The notes below the pieces were generated by a model. The model saw nothing but the letters and a program-made list of their open reading frames with translations. It ran no database searches and had not been told where the DNA came from. A program made the position numbers and the translations under genes. Shown here one piece after another: positions 53,888 through 62,757 of a stretch of DNA of 64,000 nt (position 1 is the stretch's first letter; the number at the start of each line of letters is the position of its first letter). The DNA comes from Pseudomonas sp. R-28-1W-6 (GTDB lineage: Bacteria; Pseudomonadota; Gammaproteobacteria; Pseudomonadales; Pseudomonadaceae), in NCBI RefSeq assembly GCF_009799925.1, contig NZ_WELK01000002.1, forward strand, positions 62,001 to 126,000, read 5' to 3'.

Positions 53888-54552
53888 CAGGCCTCCTGAG
53901 CCGCGACCCGGCCCAGGTGCAGGTACAGGCTGTGCTCCAGGCGCGCGGCCAGACGGGCGCTGTGGGTGACCATCAGCAGGCTGCTGCCGGCCTCGCCGAC
54001 CAGCTGCAGGAGCAGGTCGAGCACCGCCTCGCTGCTCGCCTCGTCCAGGCTGCCGGTGGGTTCGTCGGCCAGCACCAGCGACGGGCGGGAGGCCAGGGCG
54101 CGGCCGATGGCCACGCGCTGCTGCTGGCCGCCGGAGAGCTGTTCCGGGTAGCGCTGCAGCAGTGGGCTCAGGCCCAGGCGCTCGGCCAGGTAGGCGACCC
54201 AAGCCGGATCATGGCGGCCGGCCAGGCGCGCCTGGAAGGCCAGGTTGGCCGCCACGTCGAGGCTGCTGATCAGGTTGTATTGCTGGAACACCAGGCCGAT
54301 GCCTTCGCGGCGCCAGCGCGCCAGCTCGACCTCGCGGCGCCCGTCCAGCGGCACGCCGTCGACCAGGATGCGCCCGCTGTCGGGCCGCTCCAGGCCGGCG
54401 ACCAGGTGCAGCAGGGTGCTCTTGCCGCTGCCGGACTCACCCATCAGCGCCAGGCTGCTGGCGCCAGGCAACTGCAGATCGACCCCACGCAGCACCGCCA
54501 GGTTGCCCTGGGCGGTGGCGAACGACTTGTGCAGGTTCTCGACGATCAGCAT
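53887..54552 (-). CDS. LolD/MacB-type ABC ATPase
   Basis: A 221-residue ATP-binding subunit. It has Walker [10 protein letters not shown] (38-46), Q-loop VFQQYNLI, signature LSGGQQQR, Walker B LVLADEP and an H-loop VTHSARLA. The first gene of the operon ATPase-permease-lipoprotein, it powers the FtsX-type permease. The start [11 protein letters not shown] is standard for this group; a longer upstream frame is unlikely. LolD-like energy coupling to an outer-membrane lipoprotein is the closest known arrangement. Confidence 0.93.
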   Translation of the reverse strand: MLIVENLHKSFATAQGNLAVLRGVDLQLPGASSLALMGESGSGKSTLLHLVAGLERPDSGRILVDGVPLDGRREVELARWRREGIGLVFQQYNLISSLDVAANLAFQARLAGRHDPAWVAYLAERLGLSPLLQRYPEQLSGGQQQRVAIGRALASRPSLVLADEPTGSLDEASSEAVLDLLLQLVGEAGSSLLMVTHSARLAARLEHSLYLHLGRVAAQEA

Positions 54553-54686
54553 CGGCAGCAGTGCCTCCCTTGCATGGCGGTTTACCCTCCCCGGCCGGAA
54601 CCGGCGGATAAGCCGGGCGCTTCCATAGGCTGGCAAGGAGGGACTGGACTGGCAAGCCGGACTGTCATATCAGCCGCGCCCATCGA

Positions 54687-55607
54687 TCAGTCCGGTCGAG
54701 TCAGGCCATCGAGCACCTGGCGGCTGCGTTCGAACCAGCCCAGCAGGTAATCCACCAGCGCCTGGGTGCGCCGCGGCAGGCTGCCCTGCCAGGGATGCAC
54801 GAGAAACACCGGGGTGCTGCGGGTCTGGTAGTCGCGCAGCAACCAGCGCAGGCGACCGTCGGCCAGTTCGTCCTGGATCATGTATGACGGCAGGCGGGCG
54901 ATGCCGGCGCCGCTCAGCGCGGCCTTTTTCAGCAGGCTGTAGTGGTTGCTGGCCAGATTGCCGGAGACCCGCACGCGCTCCAGCTGGTGCTGGCGGTGGT
55001 ACAGCCACTCCTCGAAACCGCTGTAGTGGGTGTTCAGCAGGCACTGCCGGCTGGCCAGCTCGGCCGGCTGCTGCGGCGTGCCGTGCTGCTGCAGATAGGC
55101 CGGCGCGGCGCAGGTGATTTCCTGCAGGGCAAACAGCGGCCTGGCCACCAGCCGCTCGTCCAGCTGCTGACCGGAGCGGATGCCCAGGTCGAAGCCGTCG
55201 GCGACCAGGTCACGGTAGCTGTTGGACAGGTCCAGCTCGACGCGCACCTTGGGGTACTGGTGGACGAAGTCGAGCAGCAGCGCATCGAAGAAGGTCTCAC
55301 CCAGCGACACCGGCACGGTCAGGCGCACGGTGCCGGCCACCTCATCCTGCAGGCTCTGCACCACCTGGCGTGCGCGCTGGGCCTGGACCTGCAGCGCCTG
55401 GGCCTCGGGCAGCAGCGCGGCGCCGGCGGCGGTCAGGTACAGACGGCGGGTGGTGCGATGCAATAACACGCAGCCGAGGCTGCGTTCGAGCTGGCTGATG
55501 CGTTTGGACAACTGCCCCTTGCTGCAGCCCAGGCGCTCGGCGGCGGCGGTGAAACTGCCGGCCTCGACCAGCAGGGCGAAGGCGGCCAGGTCTTGCAGTT
55601 CGCTCAT
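54687..55607 (-). CDS. LysR-family regulator
   Basis: A 306-residue LysR regulator. The helix-turn-helix is FALLVEAGSFTAAAERLGCSKGQLSKRISQLERSLGCVLLHRTTRRLYLT, followed by a type 2 periplasmic-binding domain. The recognition helix and overall pattern resemble the CrgA/DmlR group. It is divergent from a small SDR with 115 bases between. GTTTC-CACAT and GTTTC-ACATT direct repeats lie in that spacer, plausible LysR contacts. The effector is unknown. Confidence 0.92.
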   Translation of the reverse strand: MSELQDLAAFALLVEAGSFTAAAERLGCSKGQLSKRISQLERSLGCVLLHRTTRRLYLTAAGAALLPEAQALQVQAQRARQVVQSLQDEVAGTVRLTVPVSLGETFFDALLLDFVHQYPKVRVELDLSNSYRDLVADGFDLGIRSGQQLDERLVARPLFALQEITCAAPAYLQQHGTPQQPAELASRQCLLNTHYSGFEEWLYHRQHQLERVRVSGNLASNHYSLLKKAALSGAGIARLPSYMIQDELADGRLRWLLRDYQTRSTPVFLVHPWQGSLPRRTQALVDYLLGWFERSRQVLDGLTRPD

Positions 55608-55722
55608 GGCACGGCGCTCATTGTTTCCACATGAGAACCAAAGGTTTCACATTGCCCTGATTATTGGCAACAGCACTTTCCCTACACTGGCTCCGTCATC
55701 CACAGCAATCGGGAGTCACTCC

Positions 55723-56322
55723 ATGAAAATCATCCTGATCGGCGCCAGCGGCACTATCGGCCGGGCCATCGCCAGCGAGCTGCAAGAGCGTCACCAGATC
55801 ATCCGGGTCGGCCGCAACAGCGGCGAGTTGCAGGTAGACATCCGCGACCCTGCCTCGATCAGCCGCCTGTTCGAACAGACCGGCCCGTTCGACGCGCTGA
55901 TCAGCGCCGCCGGCAACGCCCACTTCGGCGCACTGGAGGAACTGACGGCCAAGGAATTCGCCGTCGGCCTCGACGACAAGCTGATGGGCCAGATCAACCT
56001 GGTGCTGCTCGGCCGCGAGTTCGCCAACGACGGCGCCTCCTTCACCCTCACCTCCGGGGTGCTCAGCGAAGACCCGATCCGCTACGGCGCCGCGGTGAGC
56101 ACGGTCAACGCCGCCCTCGACGGCTTCGTCCGCGCCGCCGCCATCGAGCTACCGCGCGGCCTGCGCATCAACAGCGTGAGCCCGACCATCCTGGAAGAGT
56201 CGCTGCCGGCCTACGGCGCGTATTTCCGCGGTTTCAAGCCGGTGCCGGCGGCAACCGTGGCCCTGGCCTACGCCAAGAGCGCCGAGGGCCGGCAGACCGG
56301 CCAGGTGTACCGGGTGCTGTGA
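55723..56322 (+). CDS. Short SDR-fold protein lacking the YxxxK pair
   Basis: A 199-residue short-chain dehydrogenase-fold protein. The cofactor loop is GASGTIGRAIASEL and NAG is replaced by SAAGNAHFG. Where catalytic YxxxK is expected, the sequence reads RYGAAVSTVNAALDGF, so the lysine is absent. The end, RINSVSPTILEES, matches a known group of short SDR-like proteins annotated only as oxidoreductases. It may bind NAD(P) but catalysis is doubtful. Expression is probably controlled by the divergent LysR. A strong hairpin lies 7 bases beyond the stop. Confidence 0.82.
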   Translation: MKIILIGASGTIGRAIASELQERHQIIRVGRNSGELQVDIRDPASISRLFEQTGPFDALISAAGNAHFGALEELTAKEFAVGLDDKLMGQINLVLLGREFANDGASFTLTSGVLSEDPIRYGAAVSTVNAALDGFVRAAAIELPRGLRINSVSPTILEESLPAYGAYFRGFKPVPAATVALAYAKSAEGRQTGQVYRVL

Positions 56323-56328
56323 GCCGTT

Positions 56329-56358
56329 GGCGTAGGGCGGGTTCACCCGCCCTACGCC
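56329..56358. repeat. Perfect hairpin (GTAGGGCGGGT type)
   Basis: A 14-bp perfect stem, GGCGTAGGGCGGGT with ACCCGCCCTACGCC, and a 2-base gap. It lies directly after the SDR stop and is a variant of the GTAGGGTGCGCC family. It could terminate the SDR transcript. Confidence 0.7.
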
Positions 56359-56478
56359 CCACGAAGAAGCCAGGATCAGCGGCCAAGACCGCGCAGCAAT
56401 TGTTATGATGGCGATCTTGTCAGGGCGGCACATGGCCGCCCGTTTCACTCTGCGCCCGATTACCACAAGGACGACATC

Positions 56479-56823
56479 ATGACCGGCACCCTTGCCCGTA
56501 CCGCCCTCTTCGGCCTCGGCCTGGCCCTGCTCGCCGCCTGCGGCAGCAACCCGGAAAAGGCCCCGGAAGCTGCCGCAACCAAGGTGACCGCGAACAGCGA
56601 GCCCAGCGCCGACTTCGACAGCCGCTGCGATGCCGACCCGATCCACGAGCTGATCGGCAAGACCCTCGACAACCAGCTGGCCACCGAGGCCCGCGACCAG
56701 GCCGATGCCCGTTTCCTGCGCATCACCCGGCCGAACCAGCCGGTGACCATGGACTACAACCCGCAGCGCCTGAACATCGACATCGACGATGCCGGTGTGA
56801 TCCTCCAGGTCAGCTGCGGCTAA
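56479..56823 (+). CDS. I78-family peptidase-inhibitor lipoprotein
   Basis: A 114-residue lipoprotein: lipobox LLAAC gives lipidated Cys21. The C-terminal region matches inhibitor family I78: CDADPIHELIGKTLDNQLATEARDQADARFLRITRPNQPVTMDYNPQRLNIDIDDAGVILQVSCG, cited here by its ends CDADP and VSCG; the two flanking cysteines can form a disulphide. It should inhibit serine proteases such as trypsin or subtilisin types in the periplasm. The stop overlaps the convergent ABM gene end by four bases. Confidence 0.85.
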   Translation: MTGTLARTALFGLGLALLAACGSNPEKAPEAAATKVTANSEPSADFDSRCDADPIHELIGKTLDNQLATEARDQADARFLRITRPNQPVTMDYNPQRLNIDIDDAGVILQVSCG

Positions 56824-57122
56824 GCCGCGCAGGTGCCGGGCTCGGTCGCCAGGTCCATCTGGCGGATCAGGCCGCGTGCCACCAGCTGCGCCAGCAGCTG
56901 CACATGGGGCTGCTGCAGGTGCGCCTGCAGCGCCGCCGAGCTGGCCCAGTGCCCGCGCAGGTGCCACAGATCGGCCTGGCCGGCGTCCTGCTGCAAGCCG
57001 TAGCCCAGGCAACCGTCGTCACGCCGGGCGCGGCGCACCAGCAACGCCAGGTGCCGGCCCAGCTCCTCGCTGCGGCCGAAACTGGCGCGGACCTGCGCCA
57101 GGCTGAAAATCGCCTCATTCAT
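56820..57122 (-). CDS. ABM-domain protein
   Basis: A 100-residue antibiotic-biosynthesis-monooxygenase-fold protein. FSLAQVRASFGRSEELGRHLALLVRRARRDDGCLGYGLQQDAGQADLWHLRGHWASSAALQAHLQQPHVQ fits the ferredoxin-like fold of quinol or haem-type monooxygenases. Its upstream leader contains a 30-base perfect palindrome. The stop overlaps the convergent inhibitor gene. The start MNEAIF has AGGGAG at good spacing. The substrate is unknown. Confidence 0.78.
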   Translation of the reverse strand: MNEAIFSLAQVRASFGRSEELGRHLALLVRRARRDDGCLGYGLQQDAGQADLWHLRGHWASSAALQAHLQQPHVQLLAQLVARGLIRQMDLATEPGTCAA

Positions 57123-57138
57123 CTTCGCTACTCCCTGA

Positions 57139-57168
57139 GCCTGTGCGACCACGCGTGGTCGCACAGGC
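57139..57168. promoter_or_regulatory. 30-bp perfect palindrome before the ABM gene
   Basis: The half GCCTGTGCGACCACG is followed directly by its exact reverse complement. It ends 17 bases before the ABM start codon, leaving the ribosome site outside the stem. It could be an operator or a 5' leader hairpin. Confidence 0.6.
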
Positions 57169-57246
57169 CGATCAATACCGCCGCGCAGCGGGTCGCGGCG
57201 CCAGGCTGAAGCCTGCGCCCCGGGACGTCCTGGGGGTTAACCGATT

Positions 57247-57272
57247 ACTGCGGGTTTCTTGCCCGATCCTGC
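57247..57272 (+). promoter_or_regulatory. AraC-type motif, copy 1
   Basis: Matches 22 of 26 bases of the motif at 58275-58300; the shared core is CTTGCC-N-GATCCTGC. It lies about 125 bases upstream of the ABM start and 229 bases before the periplasmic protein start. Confidence 0.55.
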
Positions 57273-57500
57273 ACGGCTGAGGACATGGCGCAGTGGCATG
57301 GGCAGACCGTCCGCGCCGCCGAGGCGGGCAACTTCTTCGCCACGGGGCGCTTCCAAGCCACGCGTATGCCGTTATGATCGTCGGCCAGATTGGCCATGAT
57401 TTTGCCTATAGAGGGCGGGTGGCGGGCCGTGCAGCTAGCCGCGCACGACCGCGACCCGCCACCACAACAAGACGCAGAGCACAGGGCGAGAGGGACACCA

Positions 57501-58247
57501 GTGAAGGAGATGCTGATAGCGGCGCTATTGCTGTTGCCCGCTGGCTTCGCCACGGCCCGGGACTGGCAGGTCTACACCCACAGCCTGGGCGAACAGGCCT
57601 ACGTCGCCGACGGCAACCTGCACGGCAAGGAGCATGCGGGCAAGCGCGCCTTCTACCTGGAGCTGGTGCACAGCCTGCTGGCCGAGCTGGGCCAGCCCGC
57701 GCCGATCAGCGAGGTGCCGCTGGCGCGCGGCCTGATGCTGGTTGAAAAGCAGCCGTACGTGGTGCTGTTCAACCTCAGCCGCACCCCTGAGCGCCTCGAT
57801 CTGGTGCACTGGGTCGGGCCGACCCTGCAGGAAACCGACTACCTCTACGAAAGCCGCCGCACGCCCACCGGCATCCGCAGCCTGGCCGACGCCCGCGACC
57901 TGCCGGTGTGCATCCTCAACGGCAGCTCCCACGATGAACTGCTGGCCAAGCTGGGCTTCCGCCAGCTCAAGCGCCACACCTCCTACGCCGGCTGCTTCCG
58001 CATGCTGGCCGCCGGCCGGGTAAAGCTGGTGGCCTCGGCCGACGCCGGCCTGGCGCAGAAGCTGCACGAAGCCGCGGTCGCCAGCGACGAGATCCAGGCC
58101 AGCGCAGTCAGCCTCGGTCAGGACCAGGGCTATATCGCCCTGTCGAAAAGCACCCCGGCGAGCGAGGTGGCGCGCTGGCAGGCGGCGCTGCAGAGCATGC
58201 GGCAAAGCGGCAAGTACCAGGCCCTGTACCGGCGCTACGCGCAGTAG
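57501..58247 (+). CDS. Periplasmic solute-binding protein-like (SBP family 3)
   Basis: A 248-residue protein with a signal peptide (EMLIAALLLLPAGFATA) and a family 3 (amino-acid type) periplasmic binding fold: WQVYTHSLGEQAYVADGNLHGKEH, then a C-terminal KSTPASEVARWQAALQSMRQSGKYQALYRRYAQ. It lacks an adjacent ABC transporter, like many Pseudomonas sensory or orphan proteins of this fold. A GTG start at 57501 has GAGAGG at good spacing; the ATG at 57510 would lack a spaced ribosome site. Confidence 0.8.
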   Translation: MKEMLIAALLLLPAGFATARDWQVYTHSLGEQAYVADGNLHGKEHAGKRAFYLELVHSLLAELGQPAPISEVPLARGLMLVEKQPYVVLFNLSRTPERLDLVHWVGPTLQETDYLYESRRTPTGIRSLADARDLPVCILNGSSHDELLAKLGFRQLKRHTSYAGCFRMLAAGRVKLVASADAGLAQKLHEAAVASDEIQASAVSLGQDQGYIALSKSTPASEVARWQAALQSMRQSGKYQALYRRYAQ

Positions 58248-58274
58248 CGCAGGCCAGGCCGGAGCTGACACAAA

Positions 58275-58300
58275 ACTGCCGGATACTTGCCTGATCCTGC
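58275..58300 (+). promoter_or_regulatory. AraC-type motif, copy 2
   Basis: ACTGCCGGATACTTGCC followed by TGATCCTGC, about 75 bases before the AraC start codon. It is likely an autoregulatory site of the AraC protein. Confidence 0.6.
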
Positions 58301-58375
58301 CGAGAAGATCGGCCGCGCAAGATTTGCCGAACGCCGCGGGGTAAGCTCGCGACACGCCCCGAGGAGACTCCGGCC

Positions 58376-59293
58376 ATGCCGCCATCCACCCGCCCAGAAG
58401 CCCACAGCGAAGCCCTGCAGCACGAACTGGTCGAGCGGGTCGCCCGCTTCGCGCCCGCCGAAGGCATCAACGAATCGGCGATCGGTGCACTGGCGCTGAT
58501 GCGCGGCTCGCTGCCCTCGCCCATCGTGCACACCCTGTACCGCCCGGCGCTGTGCATCATGGCCCAGGGGCAGAAGGTGGTGAGCCTGGAGGACGAGCGC
58601 TACGTCTACGACCCGCTGCATTATCTGGTGGCCTCGGTCACCCTGCCGGTCACCGGCCAGGTCACCCTGGCCTCGCCGGAGCAGCCGTACCTGAGCCTGC
58701 GCCTGGAGATCGATCCCGGCGAGATCGGCAAGCTGATCGCCGAGGCCGGCCCGGTCGGCGTGCCCGCTCGCGGCACGGGCCGCGGCCTGTACGTCGAACG
58801 CCTGGATGCGCCGCTGCTGGACGCCGTGCTGCGCCTGTTGCGCCTGCTCGACAGCCCGCGCGACATCGCCATGCTCGCCCCGCTGGTGCAGCGGGAAATC
58901 CTCTACCGCCTGCTGTGCAGCCCCCAGGGCCAGGTGCTGCGCGACATCGCCAACGCCGACAGCCAGACTCACCGGGTGACCCGCGCCATCGACTGGCTCA
59001 ATCAGAACTTCAATGCACCGCTGCGCATCGAGGAGCTGGCGCGGGTCGCCAGCCTCAGCCCCTCGGCCCTGCACCACCGCTTCAAGGCGGTCACCGCCAT
59101 GAGCCCGCTGCAATACCAGAAGCAGTTGCGCCTGCAGGAAGCGCGGCGGCTGATGCTCTGCGAAAACCTCGAAGTGTCGGCGGCCGGCTACCGGGTCGGC
59201 TACGAGAGCCCGTCGCAGTTCAGCCGCGAATACAGCCGCCTGTTCGGCGCCCCGCCGCTGCGCGATCTGGCGCGGCTGCGCAACGCTGGTTGA
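58376..59293 (+). CDS. AraC-family regulator with AraC_N domain
   Basis: A 305-residue regulator of the YqhC/AraC_N type. The N-terminal domain shows SPIVHTLYRPALCIMAQGQKVVSLEDERYVYDPLHYLVASVTLPVTGQV; the C-terminal DNA-binding domain has two helix-turn-helix motifs (RIEELARVASLSPSALHHRFKAVTAMSPLQYQKQLRLQEARRLM and AAGYRVGYESPSQFSREYSRLFG). Members sense electrophiles or carbonyls and often activate a nearby reductase. A repeat of its own upstream motif lies near 57247. GAGGAGA precedes the start. Confidence 0.9.
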   Translation: MPPSTRPEAHSEALQHELVERVARFAPAEGINESAIGALALMRGSLPSPIVHTLYRPALCIMAQGQKVVSLEDERYVYDPLHYLVASVTLPVTGQVTLASPEQPYLSLRLEIDPGEIGKLIAEAGPVGVPARGTGRGLYVERLDAPLLDAVLRLLRLLDSPRDIAMLAPLVQREILYRLLCSPQGQVLRDIANADSQTHRVTRAIDWLNQNFNAPLRIEELARVASLSPSALHHRFKAVTAMSPLQYQKQLRLQEARRLMLCENLEVSAAGYRVGYESPSQFSREYSRLFGAPPLRDLARLRNAG

Positions 59294-59294
59294 G

Positions 59295-60182
59295 TCACCA
59301 GTCCAGCGTCAGCCGACTCTCGAAGGCGCGCTCGACGCCACTCAGCGGATCGATGAAACGCAGGGCCTGGGCCAACAGCTTGAGCGGGCGGCTGTAGTCG
59401 TCCGCGGCATCTCGGGCATCGAGCAGCGCGGGGTAGAAAGTGTCGTTGCAGATGCCGGCCCCGAGCGCCGCCATGTGCACCCGCAGCTGGTGCTTCTTGC
59501 CGGTCACCGGGAACAGGCGGTAGCGCCACAGCTCGCCATTGCGTTCGACGACCTCGATGCGGGTTTCGGTGTTGGCCTCGCCCGCGCCTTCCTGCATGCG
59601 GAAGAACGGCTCGCTGGCGACCAGGCGGGTGGCCCGCTGCAGGGGGAATTGCAGTTCGGGCAGGGCCGCGGCGATGGCCTCGTAGCGCTTGTCGATGCGC
59701 CGCTCGCGGAACAGCGCCTGATAGGCGCCACGGCTCTGCGGGTTGGCGGAGAACAGCACCAGCCCGGCGGTGTGCCGGTCGATGCGGTGCAGCGGCACCA
59801 GGTGCGGATTGCCCAGGCGCCGGGTCAGGCGCGCCTGCAGGGTTTCCTCGACGTACTCGCCGGCCGGCATCACCGAGAGGAAATGCGGCTTGTCCGCCAC
59901 CACCAGGTGTTCGTCCACATGCAGCACGGCCTCCTCGAAGGGGATCCGCGTCTCCGCCAGCACTTCGCGGTAGTACTGCACGCGCAGGCCTTCGCGGTAG
60001 GGATGCGCGGGGCCGATCGGCTGGCTGTCGGCATCCAGCACGCGGCCACGGGCCATGCGGTCGAGCCAGGTGTCGCGACTGATCGCCGGGAAGTGCCCGC
60101 ACAGGCAGTCGAGCACGGTCGACCAGGGGCCGGCCGGCAGGTGCAGGATGCTCGGGCGAATGCTGGGGGCGGTGGCGGACAT
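59295..60182 (-). CDS. RluA-family pseudouridine synthase
   Basis: A 295-residue RluA-type synthase. The catalytic aspartate lies in HRIDRHTAGLVLFSANP, the family's HRLDxxTSG motif, followed by KRYEAIAA and the C-terminal KKHQLRVHMAALG motif. There is an N-terminal region of about 60 residues that is not an S4 domain. The enzyme converts a uridine in rRNA or tRNA to pseudouridine; without an S4 domain it is closest to the TruC/RluA-like small enzymes. It is monocistronic and convergent with the AraC gene. Confidence 0.9.
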   Translation of the reverse strand: MSATAPSIRPSILHLPAGPWSTVLDCLCGHFPAISRDTWLDRMARGRVLDADSQPIGPAHPYREGLRVQYYREVLAETRIPFEEAVLHVDEHLVVADKPHFLSVMPAGEYVEETLQARLTRRLGNPHLVPLHRIDRHTAGLVLFSANPQSRGAYQALFRERRIDKRYEAIAAALPELQFPLQRATRLVASEPFFRMQEGAGEANTETRIEVVERNGELWRYRLFPVTGKKHQLRVHMAALGAGICNDTFYPALLDARDAADDYSRPLKLLAQALRFIDPLSGVERAFESRLTLDW

Positions 60183-60365
60183 GGACGGGCTCGGCTGACA
60201 ACTCGACGGCGCGCATTATTCCCCAGTCCGGCGGCAAATGCCCGGCCATCCGTCATTCACTGGCAGCCCGGTACAGCCTGGGCGGCAAACACCCCGCGAC
60301 TGTCACTACAGCCGCCGCGCGACTTGGCGCAGCATGACCCGACCTGCACACACTGGGAGCACCGG

Positions 60366-61079
60366 ATGAAAACCATCGGCCTGATCGGCGGCATGAGCTG
60401 GGAGTCGACCATCCCCTACTACCGTCACCTCAACGAGGCGGTGAAGGCGCGCCTGGGCGGCCTGCATTCGGCCAAGCTGGTGCTGTTCAGCGTCGACTTC
60501 CACGAGATCGAGCGCCTGCAGCAGAGCGGCGACTGGGACCAGGCCGGGCGCCTGCTGGCCGCTGCGGCGCAGGCCCTGGAACGGGCCGGCGCCGAGCTGC
60601 TGGTGCTCTGTACCAACACCATGCACAAGGTGGCGCCGGCCATCGAGCAGGCGGTGGGCATTCCCCTGCTGCATATCGCCGACCCCACCGCCGCGGCGAT
60701 CCAGGCCGCCGGGCTGAGCACGGTCGGCCTGCTCGGCACCCGCTTCACCATGGAGCAGGCCTTCTACCGCGAGCGCCTGGAGCTGCGCCACGGCATCCGC
60801 GTGCTGATCCCGGACGAGCCGCAGCGCCGGGACGTGCACCGGATCATCTACGAGGAACTGTGCCTGGGCCAGGTCCGCGAAGAGTCGCGGGAAACCTATC
60901 GCCACATCATCGCCAGCCTGGTGGCCCAAGGCGCGCAGGCGGTGATCCTCGGCTGCACCGAGATCGGCCTGCTGGTCGGCGCCGGGGACGCCGGCGTGCC
61001 CCTGTTCGACACCACCAGCCTGCATGCCCGGCAGGCGGCCGAGTGGGCGCTGGCCGGGGAGGCGGCAAGCGCAGGCTAG
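60366..61079 (+). CDS. Aspartate/glutamate racemase family protein
   Basis: A 237-residue PLP-independent racemase. The start MKTIGLIGGMSWESTIPYY is characteristic. The two catalytic cysteines are Cys82 (LCTNTMHK) and Cys197 (GCTEIGLL). The fold is the two-domain Asp/Glu racemase type, similar to YgeA of E. coli, which acts on homoserine and other amino acids. It is cytosolic. The preferred amino acid cannot be read from sequence. Confidence 0.9.
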   Translation: MKTIGLIGGMSWESTIPYYRHLNEAVKARLGGLHSAKLVLFSVDFHEIERLQQSGDWDQAGRLLAAAAQALERAGAELLVLCTNTMHKVAPAIEQAVGIPLLHIADPTAAAIQAAGLSTVGLLGTRFTMEQAFYRERLELRHGIRVLIPDEPQRRDVHRIIYEELCLGQVREESRETYRHIIASLVAQGAQAVILGCTEIGLLVGAGDAGVPLFDTTSLHARQAAEWALAGEAASAG

Positions 61080-61117
61080 CAGGCCGTTTCGACGCCCTGG
61101 GGAGGAGCAACGTTCTA

Positions 61118-62695
61118 CTAGCCGATCGCCTGGGCCACGTTCTGGTCGTACAGCAGAACCCGGTCACGCCCGGCGGCCTTGGCCGCATAAAGCGCCAGGT
61201 CGGCACGCTGCACCAGCTGCTCCGGCCGATCCCCCGGCTGCGGCAGCAGCACATGCACCCCGGCGCTCAGGCTCAGGCGCAGCCAGGGGCAGCCGGCATG
61301 CACGATGGCTTGCGCCTCGACCGTCGCGCGCACCTGCTCGGCCACCAGCAGGGCGCCCTGGGCGTCGGTTTCCGGCAGCAGCAGGCAGAACTCCTCGCCG
61401 CCATAGCGCGCCGCCAGATCGGCCGGGCGCTTCTGCCCGCCGCGGATGGCCTTGGCCACCGCGCGCAGGCACTCGTCGCCGGCCGAATGGCCGTAGATAT
61501 CGTTGTACTGCTTGAAGTAGTCGACATCGAACAGCACCAGCGCCAGCGGCCGCTGGTAGCGCGCGGCGCGGGCGATCTCGTCGTCCAGGGCGCGCATCAG
61601 CCGCCGGCGGTTGGCCAGATGGGTCAGTTCGTCCTCCAGCGCCTGTTTCTCCAGGCGCAGGTTGAAGGCGCGCAGCGCATCGCGGGTGGCACGCAGTTCG
61701 ACTTCGGTCCTCTGCCCGCGCTTGATCAGGCGGATCAGGTAGAAGCCGAGCAGCCAGATCAGGCTGACCAGCACGCCGATCACCATGAGCTGGCGAGCGG
61801 TGTCGGCTCGCCAGTCGGCCAGGATGTCCTCCTTGGCCAGGCCGGCGATGACCACCAGCGGGTAGCCCTGGATCTGCCGGTAGCTGAACAGGCGCTCGAC
61901 CCCATCGAGTATCGAGGCATGCATCGAGCTGCCCACCGGGCGCTGCGGCAACAGTCTCTTGAAGACCGGGCCGTTGGCGATGCTCGAACCTATGGTCGAC
62001 TCGAGGAAGGGCTTGCGCACCAGCACGGTGCCGTCGTTCAGCGCCAGGCTGATGGTGCCGCTGTCGCGGATATCGAAGGTGCCGTAGAACTGCTGGAGAT
62101 AGCCGATGGACAGGGTCGCCAGGGCCACCCCGGCAAAGTTGCCCTGGGCATCCTCCAGGCGCCGGGACAGCGGAATCACCCACTCGTTGGTGGTGCGGCT
62201 GCGGATCGGCGGGCCGACATGGGGATCATGGTCGTCCGGATGCTCGCGGTGGAAGATGAAGTACTCGCGATCGGCATTGTTAGCGCCGGGCGGAATCGTG
62301 CCGAAGGAAGTCACCAGCCAGTTGCCGTCGCGGTCGTAGGCGAACAGGCCATGCAGTTCGGCCTGCTCGTAGACATGCTGGCGCATCAGGCCATTGAGGC
62401 GCTGCAGCTGGGGTTCGGCGGTGCCGTCGACCTGCAGGCGCTCGACCAGGTCGAGCAGCACGGTATCGGCCTTCTTCAGGGTATCGGCGGCCTGCCGCGC
62501 CAGGGCCGCCGTCAGGTTGGAGGTTTCCACCTGCGCCTCGCGCAACTGCACGCCACGGGCCTTCCAGATCAGCCAGGCATCGGTGGCCAGCAGCGCCAGG
62601 CAGACCAGCACCACAAAGCCCCGCGCCAATGGCAGCACGCCCGGCTCGAGCAGCCGGTGGCGCCATACTGGCACGGCCTTGCGCTTGACTGTCAT
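61118..62695 (-). CDS. Diguanylate cyclase with periplasmic dCACHE-like sensor
   Basis: A 525-residue membrane protein. TM1 (about 24-44), a periplasmic sensor of about 260 residues of dCACHE type (with FAYDRDGNWLVTSF and YFIFHRE), TM2 (about 308-328), then a GGDEF domain. The catalytic site is GGEEF (432-436) and the RPAD sequence nine residues upstream (423-426) is an intact product-inhibition I-site. It should make c-di-GMP in response to a small ligand and be feedback inhibited. It is monocistronic and convergent with the racemase gene. Confidence 0.9.
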   Translation of the reverse strand: MTVKRKAVPVWRHRLLEPGVLPLARGFVVLVCLALLATDAWLIWKARGVQLREAQVETSNLTAALARQAADTLKKADTVLLDLVERLQVDGTAEPQLQRLNGLMRQHVYEQAELHGLFAYDRDGNWLVTSFGTIPPGANNADREYFIFHREHPDDHDPHVGPPIRSRTTNEWVIPLSRRLEDAQGNFAGVALATLSIGYLQQFYGTFDIRDSGTISLALNDGTVLVRKPFLESTIGSSIANGPVFKRLLPQRPVGSSMHASILDGVERLFSYRQIQGYPLVVIAGLAKEDILADWRADTARQLMVIGVLVSLIWLLGFYLIRLIKRGQRTEVELRATRDALRAFNLRLEKQALEDELTHLANRRRLMRALDDEIARAARYQRPLALVLFDVDYFKQYNDIYGHSAGDECLRAVAKAIRGGQKRPADLAARYGGEEFCLLLPETDAQGALLVAEQVRATVEAQAIVHAGCPWLRLSLSAGVHVLLPQPGDRPEQLVQRADLALYAAKAAGRDRVLLYDQNVAQAIG

Positions 62696-62757
62696 CAGTG
62701 GCTACCCGCTCCTGAGCAAAAACCCTACTGCCTGAATAGAAGAAAGGGGCGCCCCGG

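Larger units (their letters stand above)
57123..57500. other. 378-base regulatory region without a gene
   Basis: Contains the 30-bp palindrome next to the ABM start, a CAGGCT/AGCCTG hairpin near 57208, the 26-base motif (57247-57272) shared with the AraC gene upstream region, and the leader of the periplasmic protein gene. No convincing reading frame. Confidence 0.6.

Noticed and set aside
51470..53899. 809-codon open frame antisense to the ABC permease
   Set aside because: Extremely Q/A/G-rich shadow of the permease with no domain.
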